Origin: Kangiellaceae bacterium
GTDB taxonomy: Bacteria > Pseudomonadota > Gammaproteobacteria > Enterobacterales > Kangiellaceae
Direction: 5' to 3'
DNA length: 64,000 nucleotides
Assembly: GCA_026196875.1 (NCBI GenBank)
Contig: JAPHTP010000025.1
Span: 30,452 to 94,451, forward strand
The position numbers and the translations under genes were made by a program. Below, piece after piece: positions 1-8,354 of the stretch. Each line of letters starts with the position of its first letter. Position 1 is the first letter of the stretch. The notes below the pieces were generated by a model. The model had not been told where the DNA came from, did no database searches, and worked only from the letters and a program-made list of their open reading frames with translations.

Positions 1-1484
1 CTACGATCCGAAATAAATGCAATTTGCTCACCATTTGGTTGATACATAGCATTTCTTTCTTGAGCAGTAGTGCGGGCTAAACTCGCAAAGGGTAGTTTCT
101 GGGCGTTTAATTCCAACTCAAGTGGAGCCGAGTCTTTCTCACCTAGCGTTATTCGAGCTATGTCGATATCTTTCTTGCCCTTTACGGCCAGTACACTATT
201 GTCTCTCGGATGTTCGGCGACAGATACTAAATTAGCTTCCGGTGTTTTTATTAAGCGTAGCTGCCCATTTAATCCTATTTTATATAGCCGGTTATTACTA
301 ATTGCGAGCAAATATTCCCCATGGAGGCCAAAATTAGCGACAAAATTCTGATATTGACTCATTTCCTCTGAAAGTTGGATCTTTTCTCTGCTAATTAATC
401 TCCCATCTTTGTCCAATAGCTCTATTTGGTTATCAAAGCGTTTATTGCGGCTAATAATTACAAAACGTTTATTCGAAGGATCGTAATCAAAATGATAAAT
501 GTAATTTTCTTCGGAAGAATATAGCGGAGTTAACTCCTTGCTTAAATCATCATACTGCACCAATTGGTAACGCCCGCCTTCATACTGTAAAAAAGCATAC
601 TGATGATTTGTTAGAGCTTTTGGTTTACTTATACTTTCAACCTGACATTGATACCGCAACTCGGGTTTTATGGGGGTTGATAATGCCTGGGCGAAATCTA
701 ACGTAGCAATACTCCAACACATTTGATCTACTGTAGGGTTTGTCCCCTTTTTACTTAGTTCATCGCAATGTTGTTTAGCGGAAAACACTAGTTCTCGGCC
801 GTCAGTGGTAAAACTCATCTCACCGTAGTAGCCGGCTTGTTCGGTTAACTGACTTTCTCTGCCCGTGTCCTGATGTTTTGCCCATAAATGGCTTTTACAT
901 GCTCCTGCGTAACGATTAAACACCAAATATTTTGTATTGGGACTAAATAAGGCATAGGTTTCATGGGCATCCGTCTGCGTTAGTGGTTTAACTTGGGTAT
1001 ATTGAACAGGTTGCCCACCCGGCCAAAATACACTGACAAATGTTACGAGCAATAAAGCGGCTATGGCAAACCATAAAATCCTAGCCTTCTTTATGCCTTG
1101 CTTTTCGGACCTATTCTCTAATTCTGGAACAGGGGAAGCAGCTGATAGTATTTTTGGGGGAGCTTGCCAGTTAACCTCGGCCAGCAGGCGATAACCTATC
1201 CTGGGATGGGTGGCTATAATAGTCGGGGCCTTGGCATTGTCGCCCAGTTCTTTTCGCAGGATGGCGATACAGCGTTGCAACGCGTTAGGCACCACTTCAG
1301 CTCCCTGCCAAACGCGCTCCATAATTTCCTTATGGGTCACTACTTCATTTTGGCGTTCAGCTAACAGTAGCAGGACTTTTAAAACCTTCGGTTCTAGTTG
1401 GATCTGATGTTGTCTTTTTATAATCGCAGAGAGAGACAGATCAATTTTAAAACCAGCAACGTAAAATATTTTTACTTCTGACAC
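1..1484 (-). CDS. ToxR/CadC-like membrane transcriptional regulator (partial, 3' end outside window)
   Basis: The reading frame is open from a GTG at 1484 to the window edge. A GAGG element lies 4 bases upstream of that GTG, which decides the start. Residues about 1-105 form an OmpR/PhoB-type winged helix: the stretch with EPKVLKVLLLLAE, then KEIMERVW, LRKELGD and a closing RIGYRLLAEV are typical. A hydrophobic segment at about 136-155 is a single membrane span. The remaining part, predicted periplasmic, has the repetitive composition of TolB/PD40-type beta-propellers. Proteins of this layout sense periplasmic signals and bind DNA from the membrane. It is divergent from the secreted MBL-fold gene at 1695 and may control it. 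The sensed signal is unknown. Confidence 0.85.
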   Translation of the reverse strand, partial: MSEVKIFYVAGFKIDLSLSAIIKRQHQIQLEPKVLKVLLLLAERQNEVVTHKEIMERVWQGAEVVPNALQRCIAILRKELGDNAKAPTIIATHPRIGYRLLAEVNWQAPPKILSAASPVPELENRSEKQGIKKARILWFAIAALLLVTFVSVFWPGGQPVQYTQVKPLTQTDAHETYALFSPNTKYLVFNRYAGACKSHLWAKHQDTGRESQLTEQAGYYGEMSFTTDGRELVFSAKQHCDELSKKGTNPTVDQMCWSIATLDFAQALSTPIKPELRYQCQVESISKPKALTNHQYAFLQYEGGRYQLVQYDDLSKELTPLYSSEENYIYHFDYDPSNKRFVIISRNKRFDNQIELLDKDGRLISREKIQLSEEMSQYQNFVANFGLHGEYLLAISNNRLYKIGLNGQLRLIKTPEANLVSVAEHPRDNSVLAVKGKKDIDIARITLGEKDSAPLELELNAQKLPFASLARTTAQERNAMYQPNGEQIAFISDR

Positions 1485-1598
1485 CGTGCCTCACTTTTGA
1501 TAAGTTAAAAAACCGAAATCTTATGGATTATTGGTTCGACTGTCGAGGAGCAGATAGAAAAATGCGTTAAATAGTAAGCCAATATAGACCATCAGCAA

Positions 1599-1620
1599 TT
1601 CATAAGCATTTCATAAGCAT
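1599..1620. promoter_or_regulatory. Tandem 11-bp direct repeat, candidate operator
   Basis: TTCATAAGCAT occurs twice in a row (1599-1609 and 1610-1620) with no mismatch. The period is one helical turn. It lies in the divergent region between the ToxR/CadC-like regulator and the MBL-fold gene, 75-96 bases before the latter's start. OmpR-type winged helices are known to bind head-to-tail repeats with this spacing, so a binding site is a reasonable inference. Confidence 0.5.
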
Positions 1621-1694
1621 ACTTTGTTGCCATCAGCCCAGACAATTCCTTTAAATACCCGATAACAGAACACACCCAATTTGAGGTTAATTTA

Positions 1695-3260
1695 ATGGGA
1701 TATAAAAAGGCGTATTTCCAACAATTTAAGCTAGGGACAATCGCATTCTTGCTAATGCAATTCAGCCCGAGTTTAGTAGCTGGAGAAAAAGAAAACGACA
1801 TTATAAATAAGTCGGTGGAAGCCTACGGCGGCGAGAAACTAAAACAACTGCAAAATCTAAAATATACAGATAACATGAAGCATTTTTTCCAAATGCAGAG
1901 TGGTCATTCTGCCCAAGGCCCTATGACCACGCATTTAAATACTTACCAGATTGAAGCCAGCTTAGATCTAGTTAATAAGCGTAAAGCGTTTAAACGAGCC
2001 ACCACGCGGTTAGTCGGAAATCATGCAAGTAAAAACCTGACAACCACTCACAGAGTATTTGCTGAAGACAAAGGCTATGTTATAGATCACTGTTTAGAGC
2101 AATACCAATTTGTTCCAGGCGTTAATTACGGAAATGCAGATGTGGGGTTTAGTCTAATGCTGGACCCCCTGATCATTAAACAACTCTATCAAGATAGAAA
2201 TAATAGTCAATTGATAGATAAAGCTTACATTCAAGGACAAGCGCATGATGTACTAACCGCAAATGAAGGCACTAAACGAGAATACACACTCTACCTTAAT
2301 CAGAAAAACGGCCATTTGAGCCGCATGATTAAAAAGCACGGCCAGCAAATCCGTAGCTATGACTTTCTGGAACACCAACAATCGCAAGGAATAACCTGGG
2401 CCAAACAAATGCTTGTTGCCACGGCAGAGCAACCTGTCTATCACACAGATTCCAGGCATCTCAGTTTTAACTCAATGCAAAAGAACCAGTTCGACATTCC
2501 CTCCGGTTACCAGCAAGTAAAGCAACCTCAAGCTGTAGATGTGTCAGAACTAACCATCAGGCAATTAGCTAACGGTGTTTATTTTGTGGGGCAAGGATGG
2601 GGATATACATTATTCGTTGATGCAGGAGAATATTATGTTTCAGCCGGCGCCTGGGGAATGGAAAATAACTCTCACTCCTGGCAGCAAGGATTATCTCTAT
2701 TAAGGCAGACAACTGGCAGCAATAAGCCGGTGGCGCAGCATGTTGTTACCCATCATCATACCGACCATATGTCGTCACTGAGCGATATAATTGAGCAAGG
2801 GGCAAATTTAATCATCCATCCAACAGATATTGCTGGAGTTAAAAAACATCTGCAACATTCACTGAAGGATAGTAAGTTTGTACCAATAGAAAAGATAAGC
2901 CATCTGGCCGATGGAAAAATCATATTATTTGACGTGCCTAATAGTCATGCCAGCCACAATTTAGTGATCTATCTACCTGAGCATAAACTACTATTCACGG
3001 AAGATATGTTTGGTAGTAGCTATGTGACAGAATTACATTCACCAAATAACTGGCCAAGTCAGGATACCTATCAAAGGCTTTGGACCTTAACGAATAAAGT
3101 CAAACAACTCGGTTTGTCAATAGAACAATACGTATCATCCCATCATGCCAGAGTATTAAGCCAAACAGATATTGACAAGGCGTTGAATTTAAATTGCCCC
3201 TCTGAACAGGTGCTCAAAACAAGGCTATACGGCCACTCTAAAAATATCGAACAGCCTTAG
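1695..3260 (+). CDS. Secreted metallo-beta-lactamase-fold hydrolase
   Basis: A 521-residue protein with a signal peptide (hydrophobic residues about 12-28, cleavage near VAG/EKE). The N-terminal half (about 30-280) has no family I recognise. The C-terminal half is a metallo-beta-lactamase fold: the zinc motif HHHTDH is at residues 353-358, a further metal-ligand candidate is in NSHASHN, and a conserved Asp/His pair lies in FTEDMFG and SSHHARV. It is expected to be periplasmic. The substrate cannot be deduced, and nothing specifically suggests a beta-lactamase. The ATG has a TTGAGG element upstream. It is divergent from the membrane regulator gene, which suggests regulation by it. Confidence 0.85.
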   Translation: MGYKKAYFQQFKLGTIAFLLMQFSPSLVAGEKENDIINKSVEAYGGEKLKQLQNLKYTDNMKHFFQMQSGHSAQGPMTTHLNTYQIEASLDLVNKRKAFKRATTRLVGNHASKNLTTTHRVFAEDKGYVIDHCLEQYQFVPGVNYGNADVGFSLMLDPLIIKQLYQDRNNSQLIDKAYIQGQAHDVLTANEGTKREYTLYLNQKNGHLSRMIKKHGQQIRSYDFLEHQQSQGITWAKQMLVATAEQPVYHTDSRHLSFNSMQKNQFDIPSGYQQVKQPQAVDVSELTIRQLANGVYFVGQGWGYTLFVDAGEYYVSAGAWGMENNSHSWQQGLSLLRQTTGSNKPVAQHVVTHHHTDHMSSLSDIIEQGANLIIHPTDIAGVKKHLQHSLKDSKFVPIEKISHLADGKIILFDVPNSHASHNLVIYLPEHKLLFTEDMFGSSYVTELHSPNNWPSQDTYQRLWTLTNKVKQLGLSIEQYVSSHHARVLSQTDIDKALNLNCPSEQVLKTRLYGHSKNIEQP

Positions 3261-3370
3261 TGATTAAGATACAGGTCTTACTAACAGAGAAAGCTTTATC
3301 GTGGGAAAAGATAGAAATTGTCTTCGCTTTTTATTCTATAATAATGAAAATATGATGAGTCCCAAAAGTT

Positions 3371-3398
3371 AAAAAAGGCCGCTATTGCGGCCTTTTTT
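3371..3398. terminator. Bidirectional rho-independent terminator
   Basis: A GGCCGC/GCGGCC stem with a TATT loop is flanked by A6 on one side and T6 on the other. It lies between the convergent MBL-fold gene and accD and can serve both. Confidence 0.85.
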
Positions 3399-3416
3399 AA
3401 CCGAGAATAATCAAAA

Positions 3417-4295
3417 TTACTCTTCTACTTCTTCAGCAACCGCTGGTTTATTAGCCATTTTAAGTAGTAAGTTAGCAATCTTTTCACGCATCTCACGACG
3501 GTCAACAATCATGTCTATAGCACCATGATCTAACAAAAACTCACTTCGTTGAAACCCATCAGGAAGCGTTTCACGCACGGTTTGTTCAATTACTCGAGGA
3601 CCGGCAAATCCAATTAAAGCATTTGGTTCTCCAATATTTACATCACCGAGCATAGCCAAACTTGCCGAAACACCGCCCATTGTAGGGTCTGTTAATACCG
3701 AAATGAAAGGGAGCCCTTTATCTGACATTCGAGCCAATGCAGCACTAGTTTTAGCCATCTGGAACAATGAAATAAGCGCTTCCTGCATTCGAGCTCCGCC
3801 ACTAGTCGAAAAACAAATCAGCGGTAATCCTTCTTTAATACAGTGAGAAGCAGCTCGTACAAACTTTTCACCGACTACTGAAGCCATTGAGCCTGCCATA
3901 AAATTAAACTCAAAAGAACACGCTACCACAGGCAATCCTTTAAGCTCTCCTTTAAAAACTACCAAGGCATCATTTTCCCCAGATACTTTTTGGGCGCCAG
4001 TAATTCTGTCTTTATAGCGCTTGGAGTCCTTAAATTTCAGCTGGTCTACAGGCTTAAGCTCACTACCAATTTCCCCTAATTCACCCTCGTCCAAAAAGTT
4101 AATCAAACGGTCTCTGGCACCAATCCGCATATGATATGAACACTTCGGACAAACTTCTTGATTACGCTCTAGTTCAGCCTTGTAGATCACCGAATCACAG
4201 TTTTTACATTTGGCCCACACGCCCTCAGGAACAGATTTTCGTCTGTCTGCAACAGAAGTCGTTCGTTTGGGAAGTATTCTTTCAAACCAACTCAT
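3417..4295 (-). CDS. accD: Acetyl-CoA carboxylase carboxyltransferase subunit beta
   Basis: This is the beta subunit of the carboxyltransferase that, with AccA, moves CO2 from biotin-AccB to acetyl-CoA, the first step of fatty acid synthesis in the cytoplasm. The protein (292 residues from the ATG used here) begins MSWFERI like other AccD proteins. It has the four-cysteine zinc ribbon (two CxxC pairs about 16 residues apart, near residues 30-52) and the crotonase-like core with [10 protein letters not shown] and [11 protein letters not shown]. An in-frame TTG two codons upstream is possible, but the ATG at 4295 has AAGAG at a good distance and matches homologues. In pseudomonads trpFBA lie between truA and accD; here only 216 bases separate accD from truA. 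Confidence 0.97.
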   Translation of the reverse strand: MSWFERILPKRTTSVADRRKSVPEGVWAKCKNCDSVIYKAELERNQEVCPKCSYHMRIGARDRLINFLDEGELGEIGSELKPVDQLKFKDSKRYKDRITGAQKVSGENDALVVFKGELKGLPVVACSFEFNFMAGSMASVVGEKFVRAASHCIKEGLPLICFSTSGGARMQEALISLFQMAKTSAALARMSDKGLPFISVLTDPTMGGVSASLAMLGDVNIGEPNALIGFAGPRVIEQTVRETLPDGFQRSEFLLDHGAIDMIVDRREMREKIANLLLKMANKPAVAEEVEE

Positions 4296-4511
4296 ATACA
4301 ACTCTTATTTTAACGTAGGTAAAATTCTGGCGGTATTCTACCACCCTTTGTTTAAAGATTAAGTAGTTAGCTAAATAAAACTGGTCTAATCTCTACCAAC
4401 AATTCGAAAACAATCTTTCAATCTTCAATTGTGTGCCTCGATTATCTTTGAGACTAAACAATAGCTAACAGGTTCATTTTGTTATTGCTCGAAAATATCT
4501 CACTACCAAGG

Positions 4512-5306
4512 TTAAGATAATTGCTCCGGTAAGGTCAGCGGGCCTAAAATTTTTTGCGGCAAACCGGTTTCTTTGGGATAACCAACATCTACTAAATACA
4601 GTCCATCAGGTTTAGCCGTCATCGCTGCTTGAGTTCGATCTCTTTTGGCCAGCAGCATTTCGATATAGTGAGTATCTTGAGTTCCCTTGCCAACTTCTAA
4701 CAAACTCCCGGCGATGTTACGCACCATATGATGGAGGAAGGCATTGGCGGTTATGTCTATCACTACAAATTGATTCCATTGAATAACGCTGACTTTCTCT
4801 ACAAAACGAAACGGGGTTGGGGATTGGCACGAAGCTGCTTGAAAAGATGAAAAGTTTTGCTCACCGCATAAAGCTTGGGCTGCCAGATCCATATCTTCTA
4901 CATTTAGTGGAGTTCGGATCCAGGTCACTAGTCCAGATAAATTTGCGGGCCGTTGCCTGGTATTTTGAATCACGTATCGATAACGTCTGCTAAACGCAGA
5001 GTGTCGAGCGTGAAAATCATCTGACACATGCTGCGCCCAAGTTACGGAAATATCGTCAGGTAAAAGCGTATTAGCTCCCAACAACCATGCTTTTAAAGGC
5101 CTTTCAGATTTGAGCTCAAAATTAACAACCTGACCGGTAGCATGTACCCCCGTATCAGTCCTACCAGCGCAGCTAACTTCAACGGGGTGATTGGCAATTT
5201 CAGATAGCGCTTTTTCTAAAGCTTCCTGCACCGATGGCGAGTGAGACTGCTTTTGCCAACCGCAATAATTACGACCTGAATATTCAATACCTAATGCAAT
5301 GTTCAT
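4512..5306 (-). CDS. truA: tRNA pseudouridine(38-40) synthase TruA
   Basis: It makes pseudouridine at positions 38-40 of the tRNA anticodon stem-loop. The 264-residue length is normal. The catalytic aspartate is D51 in the motif GRTDTGVHA, and other family blocks are visible (YSGRNYCGWQKQ at the N-terminus, HHMVRNIAG near residue 190). The ATG start has only a poor ribosome binding site. It lies downstream of fimV, separated by a terminator, a neighbourhood known from Pseudomonas. Confidence 0.97.
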   Translation of the reverse strand: MNIALGIEYSGRNYCGWQKQSHSPSVQEALEKALSEIANHPVEVSCAGRTDTGVHATGQVVNFELKSERPLKAWLLGANTLLPDDISVTWAQHVSDDFHARHSAFSRRYRYVIQNTRQRPANLSGLVTWIRTPLNVEDMDLAAQALCGEQNFSSFQAASCQSPTPFRFVEKVSVIQWNQFVVIDITANAFLHHMVRNIAGSLLEVGKGTQDTHYIEMLLAKRDRTQAAMTAKPDGLYLVDVGYPKETGLPQKILGPLTLPEQLS

Positions 5307-5400
5307 ACTGTGATATAAAAATCAATTTGCTCTGTTATTTCGTTCTTTAAATATCGACCACCTATAAATCTTGACTACTTTATATCTTGGTTTTGGCCAA

Positions 5401-5427
5401 TAAAAAAGGCGGTAAAACCGCCCTTTT
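5401..5427 (-). terminator. Rho-independent terminator after fimV
   Basis: Read on the minus strand, a GGCGG/CCGCC stem with a TTTTA loop is followed by TTTTTT. It sits just past the fimV stop codon, so truA is probably transcribed partly from its own promoter. Confidence 0.75.
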
Positions 5428-5462
5428 AGTATTTTAAACTGAATTAACTGCTAATCAATCAA

Positions 5463-7925
5463 TTAATCCATTTTTTCCATTAGTGCTTTAGCTTCTGACT
5501 GCTGCTCGTCATTTCCTTCTGCAACTACCTCAGACAATATTTCTTTAGCGCCATCAGCATCGCCCATATCAATGTAAGCGCGAGCGAGATCAAGCTTAGT
5601 TGAAATCTCGTCACCATCAGCTTCATCTACCGCACCAAAATCATCATCATCGGATTCGTCGAAACTAAATTCATCATCGTCTAAATCGAGTGAAATGTCA
5701 TCTGAGTCATCAAGATCGATATCATCAGCACTTTCATCCAAATCTAATTCGAAATCATCACCTTCATCGCTCTCATCTAGACTGAAATCACCCGACTCTT
5801 CTTCCAAGTCATCTAATGAGAAATCTTCGTCGTCCAATGAATCGAAAGTTTCGGTTACTGCATCAGAATTTACATCATCAAGTTCGACTTCATCGCTATC
5901 TAGATCCATATCGATATCAAATTCTTCTTCGTCCCCATCAGAACCCAAGTCGAGTTCTTCGGCTTCTTCACCAATCGAATCCAGCTCACTCTCAAAATCA
6001 TCATCTTCACCAAAAATATCTTCTGTTGAAGGTAAGTCAAAATCATCTGCCCCCGCAGCCTCTCCACCGAAAGCCTGGGTTCTCAACTTGTCTATTTGCT
6101 CATTCCATTCTTCAGCATCAACTGCCTGAGAGACTTCTTGAGCAAGTGACTCAAACTTTTCGCCGTCTTCGGTTTCCGCATAGCATTCCATTAGCTTAAC
6201 TTTCAAATCAGAACGAATTGGATTTTCTTCAATAGCATCCGTCAACAAACTTTCGGCCTGTTCATATTTGCCGTAAGCGATATAAATGTCCGCTTCGCCT
6301 AGCGGGTCAAAATTCTCTTCATCCGATTCAGTTTCCGCCTCTGGTTCTTCATCCATGTCGAGTTCAACCAACATGTCATCACCAACATCCGGCAATTCAA
6401 ATGTCTCTGTTGTATCCATAGAACCGGCACCAGCACTAGCGACTAAGTCGTCTTGGAAATCATCTTCTTCCATACGTTTACGCATGCGCCAGAAAACAGC
6501 TAATGCAATTAACACAACCACACCAACAATTCCGCCCCACAAAACAGCCCCCGAATCGAGCAATCCTCCACTACTGGCCGGAGTCTCATTAAATACTGGC
6601 GTCGTCGGTTTCGGTTGTGTGGATGTTTGCTCAGCAGGTGTAGTTTCTGGCTGAGTTGTACCAGTATCACTATCTGCTTGCGCCACTTCTGAAGTTGTTT
6701 CATCAGGAGACTCACCGACTGGATCAGTTTGTGAGCTATCTGTGGTTAAGTCGCTAGCTTGTGTCTCTCCACCAACTACAGAATCAGTAGTCGAGCTATC
6801 TGTAGCAGTATCACTACTTGGACTGTCAGTTTGCTGCGACTGAGTTAGTGCGGCTAGTTCCGTATCAGCGATATCAACCGCGCTACCAGATTGAGTCTGT
6901 TCCAGTTTAGACAGGGCATCCGCTAATCTAGCCCTCAACTCGTCATTTTCAGCTTGTAATGTAGCACTCTTTTCTTGTGATTCGACGAGTTGATTCTCTG
7001 TGTCTGCTAGTCTATCCGTGAAACCAGAACCACTCGCTGCATCGGATGATGAATCACTACTTGGCGTGGAAAGAGATAGCCTAGCTTCGGAGGAAGTCTG
7101 GCTAGATGAGGTTTGGCCAGATGTATTCTCTACAATTCGTCGAGCTCCACCACTGCGCCATTGACGATTTTGCACAACAACGTCTTGTAGCGCAGCACGA
7201 TGAGGTACTTGACTAATGACATTTGCGTCAGGGATCTGCAAAACTTCGCCACGCATCAAATTATTGATATTACCATTAGCGAAAGCATTTGGATTTGCCC
7301 TATAAATGGCGACTAAAGTCTGATGAATAGTTGCACCTTGAGGGCGAGTGCTCGACGCAATGCTCCACAAAGTATCATTGGCATTAACAGGACCATAGGT
7401 AGAACCAGTAAAAGCAGGTCTAGGTTCTTCCGTTTGTCTAGGGGTATAACTAGTTTGCGGAGCCGCTGGCTCCGCTGTTTGACTTGACTGGGTTTGCGAC
7501 CTTTCTATGGTCGAAGACGTCGACTCTTCAAATATCGGCGGGTCAAGCAAGAAGGTGTATTCTCTAATTATTCGTCCATTAGGCCAATTAAGCTCTACTA
7601 GAAAATTTAGGAAAGGCTCTTTGATTGGCTCTCGACTGGTTAAGTGAATAACCACGTTCCCGTTATCATCTCTTACTGTCTCAAATCGAATAGAATTTAA
7701 GAAAAAAAGACGATCAACACCTACTTTTTCAAATTCCTGCAAGCTCGCAAGTGATGCATGAACTTCATGTTCGCTCAATTCACCTGCTGATAGCAGAGTG
7801 ATTTTGGCTTTTAACGGCTGATTTAGTCCTGAGTCGAGCTCATACTCACCCAAGCCTACAGCTAACACCCCACCTGAATAAAAACATGCTGCAGAAACAA
7901 TTAGGAGGATAAGTTTGCGGAACAT
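5463..7925 (-). CDS. fimV: FimV/TspA-family polar hub protein
   Basis: FimV is an inner-membrane peptidoglycan-binding protein needed for type IV pilus function and polar organisation in Pseudomonas. The 820 residues show: signal peptide (1-22); the FimV N-terminal domain (about 23-130); a LysM domain (about 178-232); a short coiled coil (about 303-345); a Ser/Thr/Gln-rich region; a membrane span (about 462-480); a TPR-like part (about 545-610); a long Asp/Glu-rich repeat stretch (about 620-770); and the conserved FimV C-terminal domain with TKLDLARAYIDMGD near the end. AAGGAAA precedes the ATG. The acidic stretch gives long Ser-rich open frames on the opposite strand; these are artefacts. 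No pilus genes lie in this window. Confidence 0.93.
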   Translation of the reverse strand: MFRKLILLIVSAACFYSGGVLAVGLGEYELDSGLNQPLKAKITLLSAGELSEHEVHASLASLQEFEKVGVDRLFFLNSIRFETVRDDNGNVVIHLTSREPIKEPFLNFLVELNWPNGRIIREYTFLLDPPIFEESTSSTIERSQTQSSQTAEPAAPQTSYTPRQTEEPRPAFTGSTYGPVNANDTLWSIASSTRPQGATIHQTLVAIYRANPNAFANGNINNLMRGEVLQIPDANVISQVPHRAALQDVVVQNRQWRSGGARRIVENTSGQTSSSQTSSEARLSLSTPSSDSSSDAASGSGFTDRLADTENQLVESQEKSATLQAENDELRARLADALSKLEQTQSGSAVDIADTELAALTQSQQTDSPSSDTATDSSTTDSVVGGETQASDLTTDSSQTDPVGESPDETTSEVAQADSDTGTTQPETTPAEQTSTQPKPTTPVFNETPASSGGLLDSGAVLWGGIVGVVVLIALAVFWRMRKRMEEDDFQDDLVASAGAGSMDTTETFELPDVGDDMLVELDMDEEPEAETESDEENFDPLGEADIYIAYGKYEQAESLLTDAIEENPIRSDLKVKLMECYAETEDGEKFESLAQEVSQAVDAEEWNEQIDKLRTQAFGGEAAGADDFDLPSTEDIFGEDDDFESELDSIGEEAEELDLGSDGDEEEFDIDMDLDSDEVELDDVNSDAVTETFDSLDDEDFSLDDLEEESGDFSLDESDEGDDFELDLDESADDIDLDDSDDISLDLDDDEFSFDESDDDDFGAVDEADGDEISTKLDLARAYIDMGDADGAKEILSEVVAEGNDEQQSEAKALMEKMD

Positions 7926-8031
7926 ACGCTTATTTCCTTGTTTATAAACCTATTATCTTGTACCAAAACTAGTCTGACTCTATGGAGACTCAATTAGAAA
8001 TAGAGCCCTGTTATTTTTAACTATTCCATAA

Positions 8032-8078
8032 AGTTACAGCAATAAGTTAAGAACTTTCTTTATGATATTGCTGTAACT
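8032..8078 (-). repeat. Perfect 13-bp inverted repeat in the fimV upstream region
   Basis: AGTTACAGCAATA (8032-8044) and its exact reverse complement (8066-8078) flank a 21-base spacer that itself contains AAGTT/AACTT. There is no T-run after it on the minus strand, so it is not a simple terminator. It starts 107 bases upstream of the fimV ATG and could be an operator or a leader hairpin. Confidence 0.7.
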
Positions 8079-8264
8079 ATAGCTTATAATTAGCTTTTTA
8101 CCAATAGCTATCCCGTCACAAATTTTGCAATTTGTTCTAAATTTGAACGTCAACTTGAGCTAATTAATAGCCTTTTGGCTAATTTTAGTAGATTCCAGCT
8201 CAAATGAAGGACTAGTTTGTCTCATTTTAGACTTTTACTGATATTAATTTGCTAGCATCCAAAT

Positions 8265-8297
8265 AAAAAAGCCCTATTCAAAATTGAAAAGGGCTTT
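8265..8297 (-). terminator. Rho-independent terminator after the acyl-CoA dehydrogenase gene
   Basis: On the minus strand, AAAGCCC pairs with GGGCTTT around a loop that contains a further TTCAA/TTGAA pairing. A T-run follows. It lies 58 bases past the dehydrogenase stop. Confidence 0.75.
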
Positions 8298-8354
8298 CTA
8301 ATTTACTTAAAAGCTAGAATTTTAAAGACTAAAATTTATCCTGTAGTAATTGGC

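Larger units (their letters stand above)
7926..8354. other. 429-bp intergenic region with several inverted repeats upstream of fimV
   Basis: No credible coding frame is present. From right to left it holds the acyl-CoA dehydrogenase terminator (8265-8297), a TAGCC/GGCTA hairpin with a TTTT loop (8167-8180), an ACAAATT/AATTTGT hairpin (8118-8135) and a perfect 13-bp inverted repeat (8032-8044 and 8066-8078). It must contain the fimV promoter and leader. Confidence 0.6.

Noticed and set aside
1695..3260. Calling the MBL-fold protein a beta-lactamase
   Set aside because: Only the general zinc motif is present; the large N-terminal region and overall length do not fit known beta-lactamases.
5695..6654. 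Long Ser-rich open frames on the plus strand inside fimV
   Set aside because: They are the complement of the Asp/Glu-rich codons of FimV, have low complexity and show no ribosome binding site.
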